DNA of 57,286 bases from Helicobacter marmotae (GTDB taxonomy: Bacteria; Campylobacterota; Campylobacteria; Campylobacterales; Helicobacteraceae), in assembly GCF_003364255.1 (NCBI RefSeq), contig NZ_NXLR01000013.1:1-57286 (forward strand), read 5' to 3'. The translations under genes were made by a program, and so were the position numbers. Below are positions 44,754-54,050 of the stretch, piece by piece. Under the pieces are notes generated by a model that was not told where the DNA came from, did not search any database, and was given only the letters and a program-made list of their open reading frames with translations. How positions within the stretch are numbered: position 1 is the first letter of the stretch; each line of letters starts with the position of its first letter.

Positions 44754-45626
44754 TTATTTAGATTTAAAAAGCAAATCAAGTTTTTGCTCATATTCGTGGT
44801 AGCCTAAAGTCTCATAGAGTTCTGCGCGAGTTTGCATATGCTCTATGCTGTTTTTTTGCGAACCATTTTGCAAAATATCCTCAAACACTCCAAGTGCTGC
44901 CTTACACATAGCCCTAGCAGCTGAGAGCGGATAAAGCACCATAGAAATGCCCACCCCTCCTAACTCCTCACGCGTAAAGTAAGGCGTTTTGCCAAATTCT
45001 GTAATATTTGCCAACACCGGCACTTTGATTTTGTCTGTGAATTGTTTGTATTCTTCAAGTGTATGTATGGCTTCAGCAAATATCATATCTGCTCCAGATT
45101 CTACATACAAGGCTGCTCTATCAAGAGCTGCTTGTTGTCCCTCGCTTGCATGTGCATCAGTTCTTGCCATAACCACAAAGCTTGTATCAAGCCGCGCATC
45201 TACTGCTGCTTTGATTCTATCACTCATCTCTTGTGGGCTTACAAGCTCTTTATTAGGGCGATGTCCGCATCGTTTTTGCGCGACTTGGTCTTCAATATGA
45301 CACCCCGCCGCTCCACTTCGTGTAAGCTCTCTAATCGTGCGAGCAATGTTAAATGCCCCGCCCCAGCCTGTATCTGCATCAACTAGCAAGGGTAAATCAC
45401 TTGCTGCGGTGATTCTCCGTACATCAACACATACATCTTCTAATGAGCTAATGCCCAAATCGGGCACACCCAAACTCATAGCCGCTAATGCCCCGCCGCT
45501 TAAATACAATGCCTTTGCACCGCATTTTTGCGCTTGTATCGCACTATAGGCATTAATCACGCCTAAAATCTGCAGTGGAGCATACTCTCTCACTGCTTCT
45601 CTAAATTTTGTTCCTTGTGTTTTCAT
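44754..45626 (-). CDS. prpB: 2-methylisocitrate lyase PrpB
   Basis: Cleaves 2-methylisocitrate to pyruvate and succinate; 290 residues. Motifs are [28 protein letters not shown], the metal site [28 protein letters not shown] with the catalytic cysteine in the KRCGH variant of KKCGH, and [17 protein letters not shown] lies before the ATG. It is the second gene of the operon, 69 bases after the CoA-transferase. Confidence 0.96.
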   Translation of the reverse strand: MKTQGTKFREAVREYAPLQILGVINAYSAIQAQKCGAKALYLSGGALAAMSLGVPDLGISSLEDVCVDVRRITAASDLPLLVDADTGWGGAFNIARTIRELTRSGAAGCHIEDQVAQKRCGHRPNKELVSPQEMSDRIKAAVDARLDTSFVVMARTDAHASEGQQAALDRAALYVESGADMIFAEAIHTLEEYKQFTDKIKVPVLANITEFGKTPYFTREELGGVGISMVLYPLSAARAMCKAALGVFEDILQNGSQKNSIEHMQTRAELYETLGYHEYEQKLDLLFKSK

Positions 45627-45695
45627 ATTTCTCCTTTTTAAATGGGTAAATTAAAATGATTTAAACCTCCTTTATATGGTATGAATATATGGTAT

Positions 45696-47042
45696 TTAAG
45701 GTCGTATTTTGTTACTCATACGCCAGATTTTCATTTTCTCCGCTTGGGCTATTAAATCTTCTCTAAAATCAGGGTGAGCTAGAGAGATAATCGCCTCGCA
45801 TTTCTCCCAAGTACTTAAGCCTTTGAGATTTGCCTTGCCATATTCTGTAACAAAATAATGCACATTTGCCCTTGTAGCAGTAATAATGCTCCCCTCATGC
45901 AAAGTGGGGAGGATTCTGCTTTTTAATGTGCCATCTTTTGCCCTCATCGTTGAAGAGCAGCAAATAAAGCTTTTGCCATTTTTTGCCAAATATGCTCCAA
46001 GCACGAAATCTAGCTGCCCGCCTGCCCCGCTAATATGCCTTGTGCCTGAAGATTCAGAATTTACCTGCCCAAAAAGGTCAATATCTACGGCATTATTAAT
46101 AGAGATAAAGTTATCTAATGCCGCGATAGTGCGTATGTCATTGGTGTAATCAACAGGCGCGCTCATACATTCTGGATTATTGTTAAGAAAGTCATAGAGC
46201 TTCTTACTCCCCATAGCAAAGGAATATGTCTGCCTCCCTTGATTGATACTCTTTTTTCTCCCATTTACCTTGCCTGCTTCACTCATTTTTACAAAAGCAT
46301 CAACATACACTTCTGTATGCACGCCTAAATCTTTCAAATCTGATTTTGCGATAAAAGACCCCACCGCATTTGGCATACCGCCTATGCCTAATTGTATGCA
46401 GGCTCCATCGCTAATCTCCTCTACTATCAGTTTTGCTACTGCTTCATCAACTTGTGAAATCTCCGCAGATGGCACTTCTACTAAAGGCGGATTATCTCCC
46501 TCTACAATCATATCTACTTGAGAAATATGCACATCTGTGCCAAATCCACCTAAACAGCGGGGCATATTTTCATTCACTTCGACAATCACCACCTTTGCTT
46601 TCTCTATACACGCGCTTAAATGTGAAGCAGATAAGCCAAAATTAAAATAGCCATGATTATCCATAGGAGCCACTTGGAGCATAACCACACTTGGCGTAGC
46701 CTTTGTTTCCTTATAATATCTAGGCAATTCAGAATACCTCATAGGCATATAAAATCCCAAACCTTGCTCGATAAGCTTACGTCCGATACCACTTGCATGC
46801 CACGTATGCCATGAAGCATGTTTGCCTTGTGTATCAACCTTGAACACTTCAGGCATTTGCACTAAAACTCCTCCGCGAAGCTTAATGTCATCTAGCTCTT
46901 CTATACGTTGGCTTAGGGCGGCATCAAGGGCTATAGGTGTCGTAACAGCCCAACCATAATCCACCCAATCACCAGATTTAATCACCCCTACAGCAGCAGC
47001 TGCACTTGTCTGCTTTTGCTTATACATCTGATATATATCCAT
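45696..47042 (-). CDS. Acyl-CoA:carboxylate CoA-transferase (Cat1/4HbCT family)
   Basis: CoA-transferase of the acetyl-CoA hydrolase/transferase family, 448 residues from the ATG at 47042. That start has AAGGG seven bases upstream and gives [10 protein letters not shown]; a longer frame from 47069 lacks a site. Family motifs are [11 protein letters not shown] and the catalytic-glutamate block [20 protein letters not shown], followed by [11 protein letters not shown]. Such enzymes pass CoA between acetate, propionate, butyrate or succinate. First in the prpBCD operon, it probably activates propionate to propionyl-CoA in place of the usual synthetase PrpE (inference from context). The donor CoA ester is unknown. 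Confidence 0.9.
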   Translation of the reverse strand: MDIYQMYKQKQTSAAAAVGVIKSGDWVDYGWAVTTPIALDAALSQRIEELDDIKLRGGVLVQMPEVFKVDTQGKHASWHTWHASGIGRKLIEQGLGFYMPMRYSELPRYYKETKATPSVVMLQVAPMDNHGYFNFGLSASHLSACIEKAKVVIVEVNENMPRCLGGFGTDVHISQVDMIVEGDNPPLVEVPSAEISQVDEAVAKLIVEEISDGACIQLGIGGMPNAVGSFIAKSDLKDLGVHTEVYVDAFVKMSEAGKVNGRKKSINQGRQTYSFAMGSKKLYDFLNNNPECMSAPVDYTNDIRTIAALDNFISINNAVDIDLFGQVNSESSGTRHISGAGGQLDFVLGAYLAKNGKSFICCSSTMRAKDGTLKSRILPTLHEGSIITATRANVHYFVTEYGKANLKGLSTWEKCEAIISLAHPDFREDLIAQAEKMKIWRMSNKIRP

Positions 47043-47115
47043 AATGCAACCCTTCATAGAAATTCTCACACTTTAACAACGCACTACCTGCCTTTATTAA
47101 TGTGGAGTGACACTT

Positions 47116-47121
47116 ATTCTA
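47116..47121 (-). promoter_or_regulatory. -10 box for the propionate operon
   Basis: Minus-strand TAGAAT in the extended form TGCTAGAAT, about 74 bases before the CoA-transferase ATG. No -35 is evident. The dyads at 47177-47211 lie about 70-100 bases upstream of the likely start point, a place suited to an activator. Confidence 0.45.
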
Positions 47122-47176
47122 GCAAGGATATGATTTTTTACTTTGCACAACTTTTGAATTTTTCTTGCCACTTTGT

Positions 47177-47211
47177 CGTATAAATTACATTTATGTATAA
47201 AAATTATACAT
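47177..47211. promoter_or_regulatory. Tandem dyads, candidate operator of the divergent regulator
   Basis: A perfect inverted repeat with 8-bp arms, ATGTATAA (47193-47200) and TTATACAT (47204-47211), has a three-base spacer. Ten bases to its left a weaker version, GTATAA-A-TTACAT (47179-47191), repeats the same pattern. Both lie in the divergent gap between the propionate operon and the helix-turn-helix gene, overlapping the expected -35 area of the latter. Confidence 0.5.
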
Positions 47212-47226
47212 TTTTACGCATTGCTT

Positions 47227-47232
47227 TATAAT
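47227..47232 (+). promoter_or_regulatory. -10 box for the divergent regulator gene
   Basis: TATAAT preceded by TTGCTT, about 85 bases before the ATG at 47317. The tandem dyads lie directly upstream, so autoregulation is plausible. Confidence 0.5.
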
Positions 47233-47316
47233 ATTTCACAAAATAGACTTTCTCCAAAGAGAGAATCTATACAATAAAGAAACTTCAAATAAAAACTTTA
47301 TCAATAAGGAAAACTT

Positions 47317-48267
47317 ATGGCTCTTAGTCTTTTGGAGAAATTGCTTGTAATCTATGAACGCTCGCACCTTAGCGTATCGCACTTCGCGCGTATCATTGGC
47401 AAAGATAGGCGTACATTGACTTCATGGATTGATAAAAATGTCAATAAAGAACCCGATCAAAAAGTGCTTCATAATGTTACAACATTTTTTAGATACCCTG
47501 AGCGCATTTGGGATAAAGACTGCTATGAGGAGGAATTTTTCACTCTTCTTACACAAATACCAAAAAGTGAAATACGCATTATTGATAAAGGCTATGAGGG
47601 CGGATTAGAATATATTTTAGAAAAGGAAAAAAACAGACGTTTTGTAATACACCCTAGATTCCCCTCTCCTGCATATCGCGATAAAATTATTACCTTTCCT
47701 TACAAGTTTGGGCATTCAGAATATGCGGCAATCCTTCGACGTAAGCGCTATGAGCTTGTATTAGAGCATGGATTTGAGAGCATAGAATGGTATAGCATAG
47801 AATCATTATTACGCTTTGCATTCTCACCCATAGGGAATATTTATAGCATTAAGGAGCGATTAGCTATTTTAAGGCTTATGCTTGAACATTTTGAAGATAA
47901 TTACAATAAAAGCCTTTATTTGTTTGATTCCTATAGTGCGAAGGCTTTTGGTGTGGATACGACTTATCTCTCTCTAAGTCCGCATGAAAATTTAATGTTT
48001 TTTAAAATGCCCATAGATTCTATGATTATAGAAATCACAAACAAAGCCCTAGTCCATAGAATCCACAAATATTTTACCGCCCCCTCACATGCCCCTAAGC
48101 ATATCCCTAAAGACTATGCCCCGCAGATTCTTAAACTCTGTGCCCAATGCCTTGAATCAAAAAAGGGAATGATACATTTCTGCAAAACCCTTGCGCAAAA
48201 TACCCCATATGCGCAACTCTTCACAAGCTCGATTTCTACAGATTTACACCATTTATTGCATACATAG
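47317..48267 (+). CDS. Putative helix-turn-helix regulator divergent from the propionate operon
   Basis: A 316-residue soluble protein that I do not recognise as a whole. Residues about 15-45 (HLSVSHFARIIGKDRRTLTSW) look like a helix-turn-helix. The rest is mixed alpha/beta with many Tyr, Phe and His (EWYSIESLLRFAFSPIGNIYSIKER) and a C-terminal helical segment with several cysteines (LKLCAQCLESKKG). It has no sigma54-activator AAA domain, so it is not a classical PrpR, and no LysR or GntR signature. Its position back to back with the propionate operon suggests that it controls that operon. AAGGA lies before the ATG. Confidence 0.7.
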   Translation: MALSLLEKLLVIYERSHLSVSHFARIIGKDRRTLTSWIDKNVNKEPDQKVLHNVTTFFRYPERIWDKDCYEEEFFTLLTQIPKSEIRIIDKGYEGGLEYILEKEKNRRFVIHPRFPSPAYRDKIITFPYKFGHSEYAAILRRKRYELVLEHGFESIEWYSIESLLRFAFSPIGNIYSIKERLAILRLMLEHFEDNYNKSLYLFDSYSAKAFGVDTTYLSLSPHENLMFFKMPIDSMIIEITNKALVHRIHKYFTAPSHAPKHIPKDYAPQILKLCAQCLESKKGMIHFCKTLAQNTPYAQLFTSSISTDLHHLLHT

Positions 48268-48306
48268 AATGGCTAGAGATTTTGTCATCTTTAAAGGTAA
48301 AGACAT

Positions 48307-48338
48307 AAAAAAAGGGGGGGGGGATCCTTGGGACCCCC
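48307..48338 (+). repeat. 7-A plus 10-G tract within a hairpin
   Basis: Seven A (48307-48313) are followed by ten G (48314-48323), then ATCCTTGGGACCCCC, which can fold back on the G tract (five G-C pairs, one A-A mismatch, then further pairs). It lies 40 bases after the regulator stop. It could act as a terminator stem, and homopolymer G tracts of this length are slippage-prone in Helicobacter. No gene reads through it. Confidence 0.5.
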
Positions 48339-48358
48339 TGTGTGCGTAGGTTTTATTA

Positions 48359-49130
48359 TCACTTTGCAAAAGCCGAAGAATTGCTTTTAACCACTAGTGA
48401 TTCGTTTAAGGAGTCTTTAGTAGATAAGAGAGATTCTTCGCAATGCTTGGAATGACAAAATAATTTCCCTTGCGGGTAGCTAAGTTTGTCATTCTGAGGG
48501 AGTGAAACGACCGAAGAATCTCTCTTAGCGACTAGTGATTCCTTTAGAGATTCTTCGGTTGGGCTCTGCCCTCCCTCAGAATGACAATAAGTCCCCAACG
48601 TCTCCCAGCAGTGAGACACGCTCTCACTGCGATAAAATTAAATCGCACGAAGTGCCACCTCTTAAAGCGTCGTCGGGGTGGGGGATATATAAGGGGGAGG
48701 GAGCGACTTCGCAATTCAAGCCCCTCCCCCTTATAGAAAAAGAAAAAAGGGAATCACTAGCAAATCCGTTAGTTTGGCATCACGAGGGAAGGCGTAGCCT
48801 GACCGAAGAAACTCTGTTTGATTCACCAGAAATTCTCCAAGTTTGTCATTCTGAGCGAAGCGAAGAATCTCTAAACGAGTCACTAGTCGCCCACAGAGAT
48901 TCTTCGGTCGTTTCACTCCCTCAGAATGACAATAGTGGCAGAGTTTCTAGCAATTCTAACAGAGATTCTTCGCCTGCTATGCAGGCTCTAGACATGACAA
49001 CGAATCCAGCCTTTACTAAAAATCCAAAAAGCAATGCCTCACCCTAAAGGGTAAAGACATGATAAAGTGGCTGACTTTCTAGTAAATCAGGGAGCAATTC
49101 TTCGCCTGCGGCTTGTGATGACAATAATAA
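48359..49130. repeat. Large dispersed-repeat island with intact inverted-repeat units
   Basis: About 770 bases built from copies of one inverted-repeat unit. A clear copy is 48843-48932: it begins TTGTCATTCTGAGCGAAG, has GAAGAATCTCT, a roughly 20-base spacer, AGAGATTCTTCGG and ends CTCAGAATGACAA. Other copies or halves are at about 48440-48460, 48488-48590, 48795-48815 and 48958-49010. Reading frames through it translate to CHSERSEESL / RDSSVVSLPQND peptides, which are repeat artefacts known from many genomes, not genes. Confidence 0.8.
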
Positions 49131-49132
49131 AA

Positions 49133-52100
49133 TCACTTTTTCCTTTTTAGCCATTGTGAAAAGCTCGCCACATAGCTCCAAAAAAGCGGGATAAAAAAGA
49201 TAGCAATAAATGTCGCTGCCATCATACCGCCAATTACTCCCGTGCCAATGGCATGCCTGCTCGCACTCCCTGCCCCGCTGCTTAAAGCCAAAGGCAACAC
49301 GCCTATACTAAAAGCAAGAGAAGTCATAATAATAGGGCGGAAGCGCAATTTCGCCGCACCTATGGCAGATTCCATAATGCTTTTACCCTCTTTTTCGTAT
49401 AAATGTTGAGCAAACTCTACAATCAAAATGGCATTTTTCGCCGATAGGGCGATAAGCATTACAAGCCCGATTTGAAAATATATATCATTATTAAGCCCTC
49501 TTAGAGCGGTAGCCACAACCGCACCAAACACAGCAAAAGGCACAGCACTTAGCACAGAAATAGGCATAAGCCATCGCTCATACTGCGCACAGAGAATCAA
49601 AAACACAAAAACAAGCCCAAACACAAAGGCAAGCATTCCCGTGCCACTTGTGCTTTTCTCTTGATAGCTTGTACCTGAATAAGCAATGCTATAGCCCTCA
49701 GGCAGCACTTCTTTTGCCACTTCTTCAATCGTCCTTAGCGCATCACCGCTTGAGTAGCCCGCGCCCTCATTGGCATTCCCTATGACTTTCGCACTTGTAA
49801 AGAGATTAAATCTATCTACAATATCTGGTCCAATCACGCGTTCAGGGCGTACTAATGTGCTTATAGGGATTAAGTCGCCATTGCCAGACTTCACAAAGAT
49901 ACGTGCCAAATCTTCTACAGAATCTCTAAATTCACTTTGCGCTTGGATATTAACTTGATATGTCTTGCCATAGAGATTAAAGTCATTCACATAATACTGC
50001 CCAAAGGTCGCCTGCATAGTAGTGAAAACATCATCAATATTGACATTCATAGCCTTTGCTCTCTCCCTATCAAGCGTAATGTGATATTGCGGAATATCCG
50101 CGCTGAAAAGACTTCTCACGCCTACAAGCTCTTCTCTTTGATTTGCCTCTGCTACAAGGAGATTAGTGTATTTCTCTAATTCTTTAATACCTCTCCCTCC
50201 TCTATCTTGGATATAAATTTCAAATCCCCCCACAGTGGATAGCCCCATAATAGCAGGCGGAGTCGTTACAAGCGCAAAGGCATCAAGGGCTGCATTAAAT
50301 GCACCTGTCATCTTTTGAGAGAGGCTAAAGGCACTCTGCGTGCGCTCATTCCAATCTTTAAGCGTAACAAAAATCACAGCCCCAGAAGTACGCGCCGCAC
50401 TTGCTAGCATATCAAAGCCGGCAATGAGAAAGGCGGTCTTTACTTCTGGCTGCTTATCTAAAATATCTAAAGCCTTTCTACCTTGCTCAATGGTGCGAGA
50501 AAGTGAGGCAGCAGGCGGGAGCTGGATAAAGCTTATCATACTCCCCTTATCTTCACTTGGCACAAGCCCTGTAGGGAGCTTGCTTAATAAGCCCCAAGTA
50601 ACGCCTATAATTGCCACAAAGCAAAGCATAAGGGCTAGCCCTCTTCTTAAAGCCTTGCCAATTTGCTCGCCAAATTTATGCGTAAGCCAATCAAAAAAGT
50701 CATTAAAACGACGCACGAGATAAAAACTTTTAGGTGAATGTGCTTTAAGGATAGAAACACACAGCGCAGGGGTAAGGCTAAGGGCTACAAAGCCCGAAAT
50801 CACAACGGAAATAACAATAGTAATAGCAAACTGCTGATAAATCGCCCCTGCAAAGCCCCCGATAAACGCCACAGGGATAAACACAGAGCAAAGCACAAGC
50901 ACAATAGCTACCACCGGTCCTTGTATCTCCTCCATAGCCTTCAATGTCGCTTCTTTCACAGAATATCGCTCTCCATTAGGATGTGTTTCTGTATGTAAGA
51001 TTCTCTCTACATTTTCAATCACAATAATCGCATCATCAACCACAATCCCAATAGCCAAAATAAGCCCAAAGAGTGTAAGGAGATTAATAGAAAATCCTAA
51101 GGCATACATACCCGCAAATGTCCCTATAATCGACACAGGGATAGCAATCACAGGGATAATCGTTGCACGGACATTTTGCAAGAAAAAGTACATAATAATC
51201 ACCACAAGCGCAATGGCTTCAATGAATGTTTTAACCACTTCTTTAATGGAGATTTTCACAAAGTCTGTTGTATTGTAAGGATTGGCATAGTGCATACCCT
51301 CGGGGAAACTTGCAGAGAGCTCTTTCATCTTTGCCTCTACGCTATCAGCTACTTCAAGCGCATTCGCTCCTGCCTGCAGGGCAATACCAAATGCCGCAGC
51401 ATTTTTGCCATTAAGGAGAGGATTCACACTATAGTCTTTCGCTCCAAGCTCTATTTTGGCTATATCTTTGAGACGCAAAGCAGAGCCATCGCTTTGTGAG
51501 CGCACGATGATATTGCCAAACTCTTCTGCACTCACAAACCGCCCTTGTGTCGTTACAGAATATGTAAAAGCAACATCACTTCCTATAGGCTCTTTCCCAA
51601 AGGAGCCCACCGCAAATTGTGCATTCTGCTCTGCGATTACACGTGCGACTTCAGAGGGGGTAAGGTTGTTTTGAGAAAGTTTGTCTATATCAAGCCAAAT
51701 TCTCATAGAATAATCCCTCGAGCCAAAGGCATTCACATCACCTACACCCGGGACCCTTTTAAGCTCATTAATCACATTTAAAATCGCATAGTTTGCTACA
51801 TACGTCGCATCATGGGCGGGATTATCTGAATACATCGCATATACTGCAAGCATAGTAGAAGATCTTTTCCTTGTAGTAACGCCCACCCTTTGCACTTCTG
51901 TGGGGAGTTGCGTAAGTGCGGCTTGAACGCGATTGCTGACATTTACGAGTGCCATATCCGCATCAGAATCATTAGCAAAAAACACACTCAAATTCAGCAC
52001 ACCGCTTGAAGTAGAAGAAGACTTCATATACAGCATACCCTCCACACCATTAATGCTATCTTCAATAATACTTGCTACCGTATCTGCCATAACTTCAGCG

Positions 52101-52258
52101 CTTGCGCCGCTATATGTAGCTTGCACGACAATTTCATTAGGCACGACTTGAGGATATTCCTCCACCGGTAAAACAAAAATACAAATCGCACCTACTAATG
52201 TGATAATAATCGAAAGCACCATTGCAAAAATAGGGCGATTAATACAGAATCTTGACAT
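49133..52258 (-). CDS. RND multidrug efflux pump, inner-membrane subunit (AcrB/CmeB-like)
   Basis: Proton-driven HAE-1 transporter, 1041 residues with 12 membrane helices in two halves. It begins MSRFCINRPIFAMVLSIIIT. The proton-relay pair is in GIVVDDAIIVIENVERIL (about residue 405), with the matching lysine segment LIALSAKNAILIVEFAQ in the second half. The periplasmic porter has YNTTDFVKISIKEVV and PPAIMGLSTVGGFEIYIQD. It is nine bases downstream of its membrane-fusion partner. No outer-membrane channel gene follows, unlike cmeABC, so it must use a channel encoded elsewhere. The likely role is export of drugs, bile salts or other amphiphiles. Confidence 0.94.
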   Translation of the reverse strand: MSRFCINRPIFAMVLSIIITLVGAICIFVLPVEEYPQVVPNEIVVQATYSGASAEVMADTVASIIEDSINGVEGMLYMKSSSTSSGVLNLSVFFANDSDADMALVNVSNRVQAALTQLPTEVQRVGVTTRKRSSTMLAVYAMYSDNPAHDATYVANYAILNVINELKRVPGVGDVNAFGSRDYSMRIWLDIDKLSQNNLTPSEVARVIAEQNAQFAVGSFGKEPIGSDVAFTYSVTTQGRFVSAEEFGNIIVRSQSDGSALRLKDIAKIELGAKDYSVNPLLNGKNAAAFGIALQAGANALEVADSVEAKMKELSASFPEGMHYANPYNTTDFVKISIKEVVKTFIEAIALVVIIMYFFLQNVRATIIPVIAIPVSIIGTFAGMYALGFSINLLTLFGLILAIGIVVDDAIIVIENVERILHTETHPNGERYSVKEATLKAMEEIQGPVVAIVLVLCSVFIPVAFIGGFAGAIYQQFAITIVISVVISGFVALSLTPALCVSILKAHSPKSFYLVRRFNDFFDWLTHKFGEQIGKALRRGLALMLCFVAIIGVTWGLLSKLPTGLVPSEDKGSMISFIQLPPAASLSRTIEQGRKALDILDKQPEVKTAFLIAGFDMLASAARTSGAVIFVTLKDWNERTQSAFSLSQKMTGAFNAALDAFALVTTPPAIMGLSTVGGFEIYIQDRGGRGIKELEKYTNLLVAEANQREELVGVRSLFSADIPQYHITLDRERAKAMNVNIDDVFTTMQATFGQYYVNDFNLYGKTYQVNIQAQSEFRDSVEDLARIFVKSGNGDLIPISTLVRPERVIGPDIVDRFNLFTSAKVIGNANEGAGYSSGDALRTIEEVAKEVLPEGYSIAYSGTSYQEKSTSGTGMLAFVFGLVFVFLILCAQYERWLMPISVLSAVPFAVFGAVVATALRGLNNDIYFQIGLVMLIALSAKNAILIVEFAQHLYEKEGKSIMESAIGAAKLRFRPIIMTSLAFSIGVLPLALSSGAGSASRHAIGTGVIGGMMAATFIAIFFIPLFWSYVASFSQWLKRKK

Positions 52259-52266
52259 ATTTCCCC

Positions 52267-53400
52267 CTATTGCACTTGGCTTGAAGTATCTACTTTATTT
52301 TGCGAAACTTTACTTACAGGGCTTACTGGAGCACCATTGCGAATTTTGGAGAGTTGATTGAGTATCAGCTCATCATTATCTTGCAAACCACTTGTGGCTA
52401 AAACTTCTCCACTCTGCAGCCTTTTACCTAAAGTAACGCGCGCAATCTGTGCCTTGCCGTCTTTAACTAAATATACATAACTCCCCTCTGCATCTTGCAT
52501 AAGCGCACTCTCAGGTATAGCTATGGCATTTTGAGCTTCAAAGCCCTTAAGGCGCACCCGCACAAACTCATTGGGTAAAAGTCTGTGCTCTTCATTATCT
52601 ACAATAGAGCGAGCCTTAATACTTGAAGTTTGGCTATCAAGCACACTATCGACAAAGTCAAGTTTGCCAAGCTTGTCATACACTTGCCCATTATTAAGGA
52701 TATACTCCACTTCAATAAGATTATTTTCTAAACCACGCATAAGGTAATAATCTGTATTAGGAATGGCAAATTCCGCATAAATAGGGCTTAGCTGGGTAAT
52801 GGTAGTCAGCACATCTTGCCCGCTCCCTCCTACGAGATTGCCCACATCATAGCTTCGCATACCGATTCTCCCGCTAATGGTTGCTACCACATCTGTATAG
52901 CCTAAATCAATATTCATATCATCAAGTGCCGCTTGTGTGCTAGCGACATTGGCTTGGGCAGAGAGGAAGTTTGAGCGCGAAGTATCATATTGATCTATGG
53001 TATAAACGCCTTGCTTATAGAGCTTTTCCACGCGTTGCCAATCGCGATTAGCCTTAATGAAATTCGCCTCTGCAGACTGCCTTTGGGCTTTGGCTTGATT
53101 AACCTTTGCTTGGTAGCGAGCCGGGTCGATTTTAAATAAAAGCTGCCCCTCTTGGACAATATCTCCCTCTTTAAAATTCTTTGATAAAAGCACGCCTTGC
53201 ACGCGTGCATATACGCCCGCACTCTGCACGCTTTTTAATCGTGCAGGGTATTCAAAGCTTAAATTCACATTTTGGTGTGCGATTTTTTGTGTCTGCACTT
53301 GAAGTGCGCCTTTTGCTTGCACACTTTGCCCATTTTCCTTACAACCTATTAAAACCCCTAAAGCAAAAATGCTAAAAAATAATGTGCGTAAAATCCACAT
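52267..53400 (-). CDS. RND pump periplasmic adaptor lipoprotein (AcrA/CmeA-like)
   Basis: Membrane-fusion protein, 377 residues, with lipobox LIGC (about residue 20). The biotinyl-lipoyl halves are EYPARLKSVQSAGVYARVQG and YTDVVATISGRIGMRSYDVG, with a helical hairpin between them (YQAKVNQAKAQRQSAEANF). A beta-barrel and a C-terminal membrane-proximal domain (AIPESALMQDAEGSYVYLV) follow. AAGGAG lies before the ATG. It is the first gene of the two-gene pump operon, 103 bases after luxS. No TetR-type repressor is adjacent; the MarR gene at 35085 is the only drug-type regulator in the window. Confidence 0.94.
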   Translation of the reverse strand: MWILRTLFFSIFALGVLIGCKENGQSVQAKGALQVQTQKIAHQNVNLSFEYPARLKSVQSAGVYARVQGVLLSKNFKEGDIVQEGQLLFKIDPARYQAKVNQAKAQRQSAEANFIKANRDWQRVEKLYKQGVYTIDQYDTSRSNFLSAQANVASTQAALDDMNIDLGYTDVVATISGRIGMRSYDVGNLVGGSGQDVLTTITQLSPIYAEFAIPNTDYYLMRGLENNLIEVEYILNNGQVYDKLGKLDFVDSVLDSQTSSIKARSIVDNEEHRLLPNEFVRVRLKGFEAQNAIAIPESALMQDAEGSYVYLVKDGKAQIARVTLGKRLQSGEVLATSGLQDNDELILNQLSKIRNGAPVSPVSKVSQNKVDTSSQVQ

Positions 53401-53503
53401 TACATCTCCTTAAATTCAAAGAATGATTAATACTACAAATCTACATTTTTATACGTTTTGTGCCATTTATAAAGCCTAAAGTACTCCCCCAATTTTGTAT
53501 TTA

Positions 53504-54001
53504 TTATGCAAAATCTTTTAATAAAAGCTCCTCTGTGTTCATCACACCAACGCCTCTATCTAGCACCATTTGGGCGATTTCTTGGGCTTCTTTTAAAGAG
53601 TGCATTTTAGCCGTGCCACATTGATATATATTTAACTCTGGGATTTGCTTTTCATCTTTAATGCGCAAAACATCTCTCATACTTGCCTCCCACGCGTCTT
53701 TAACATCATAGGCATTGGGCTCTCCTATAACACTCATATAAAAGCCCGTACGACACCCCATTGGGGAAATATCAATAATCTCTACTCGTGCATTATTTAA
53801 ATGCTCGCGCATAAAGCCGGCTATTAAATGCTCCATAGTGTGGATACCCTTTTCACTTAGAATCTCTACATTTGGGCGAGTAAAACGCAAGTCAAAGACG
53901 CTAATCACATCACCCTTTGGTGTTTGCATACTCTTTGCTAAGCGCACTGCGGGAGCAGGCATACGAGTATGATCAACTTTAAAACTATCAAGTAATGGCA
54001 T
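53504..54001 (-). CDS. luxS: S-ribosylhomocysteine lyase LuxS
   Basis: Cleaves S-ribosylhomocysteine to homocysteine and the AI-2 precursor in the activated methyl cycle. I start at the ATG at 54001 (165 residues) because AAGGAG lies five bases upstream and [14 protein letters not shown] is the canonical N-terminus; the frame extends upstream to 54070 without a site. Metal ligands are H54 and H58 in HTMEH and the cysteine in [10 protein letters not shown]; the catalytic cysteine is in GCRTGFYM. A 28-bp dyad lies 50 bases upstream. No metB or pfs neighbours. Confidence 0.97.
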   Translation of the reverse strand: MPLLDSFKVDHTRMPAPAVRLAKSMQTPKGDVISVFDLRFTRPNVEILSEKGIHTMEHLIAGFMREHLNNARVEIIDISPMGCRTGFYMSVIGEPNAYDVKDAWEASMRDVLRIKDEKQIPELNIYQCGTAKMHSLKEAQEIAQMVLDRGVGVMNTEELLLKDFA

Positions 54002-54050
54002 AAAAACTCCTTTTGTATATTTGTATAGCTGGGTATTGTAATGGATTTTT

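Noticed and set aside
48535-49047. A 170-codon frame, and similar frames at 48359-48619, 48731-48916 and 55335-55580
   Set aside because: Translations consist of CHSERSEESL and RDSSVVSLPQND units, which come from the dispersed inverted repeats; no start signals or protein-like composition.
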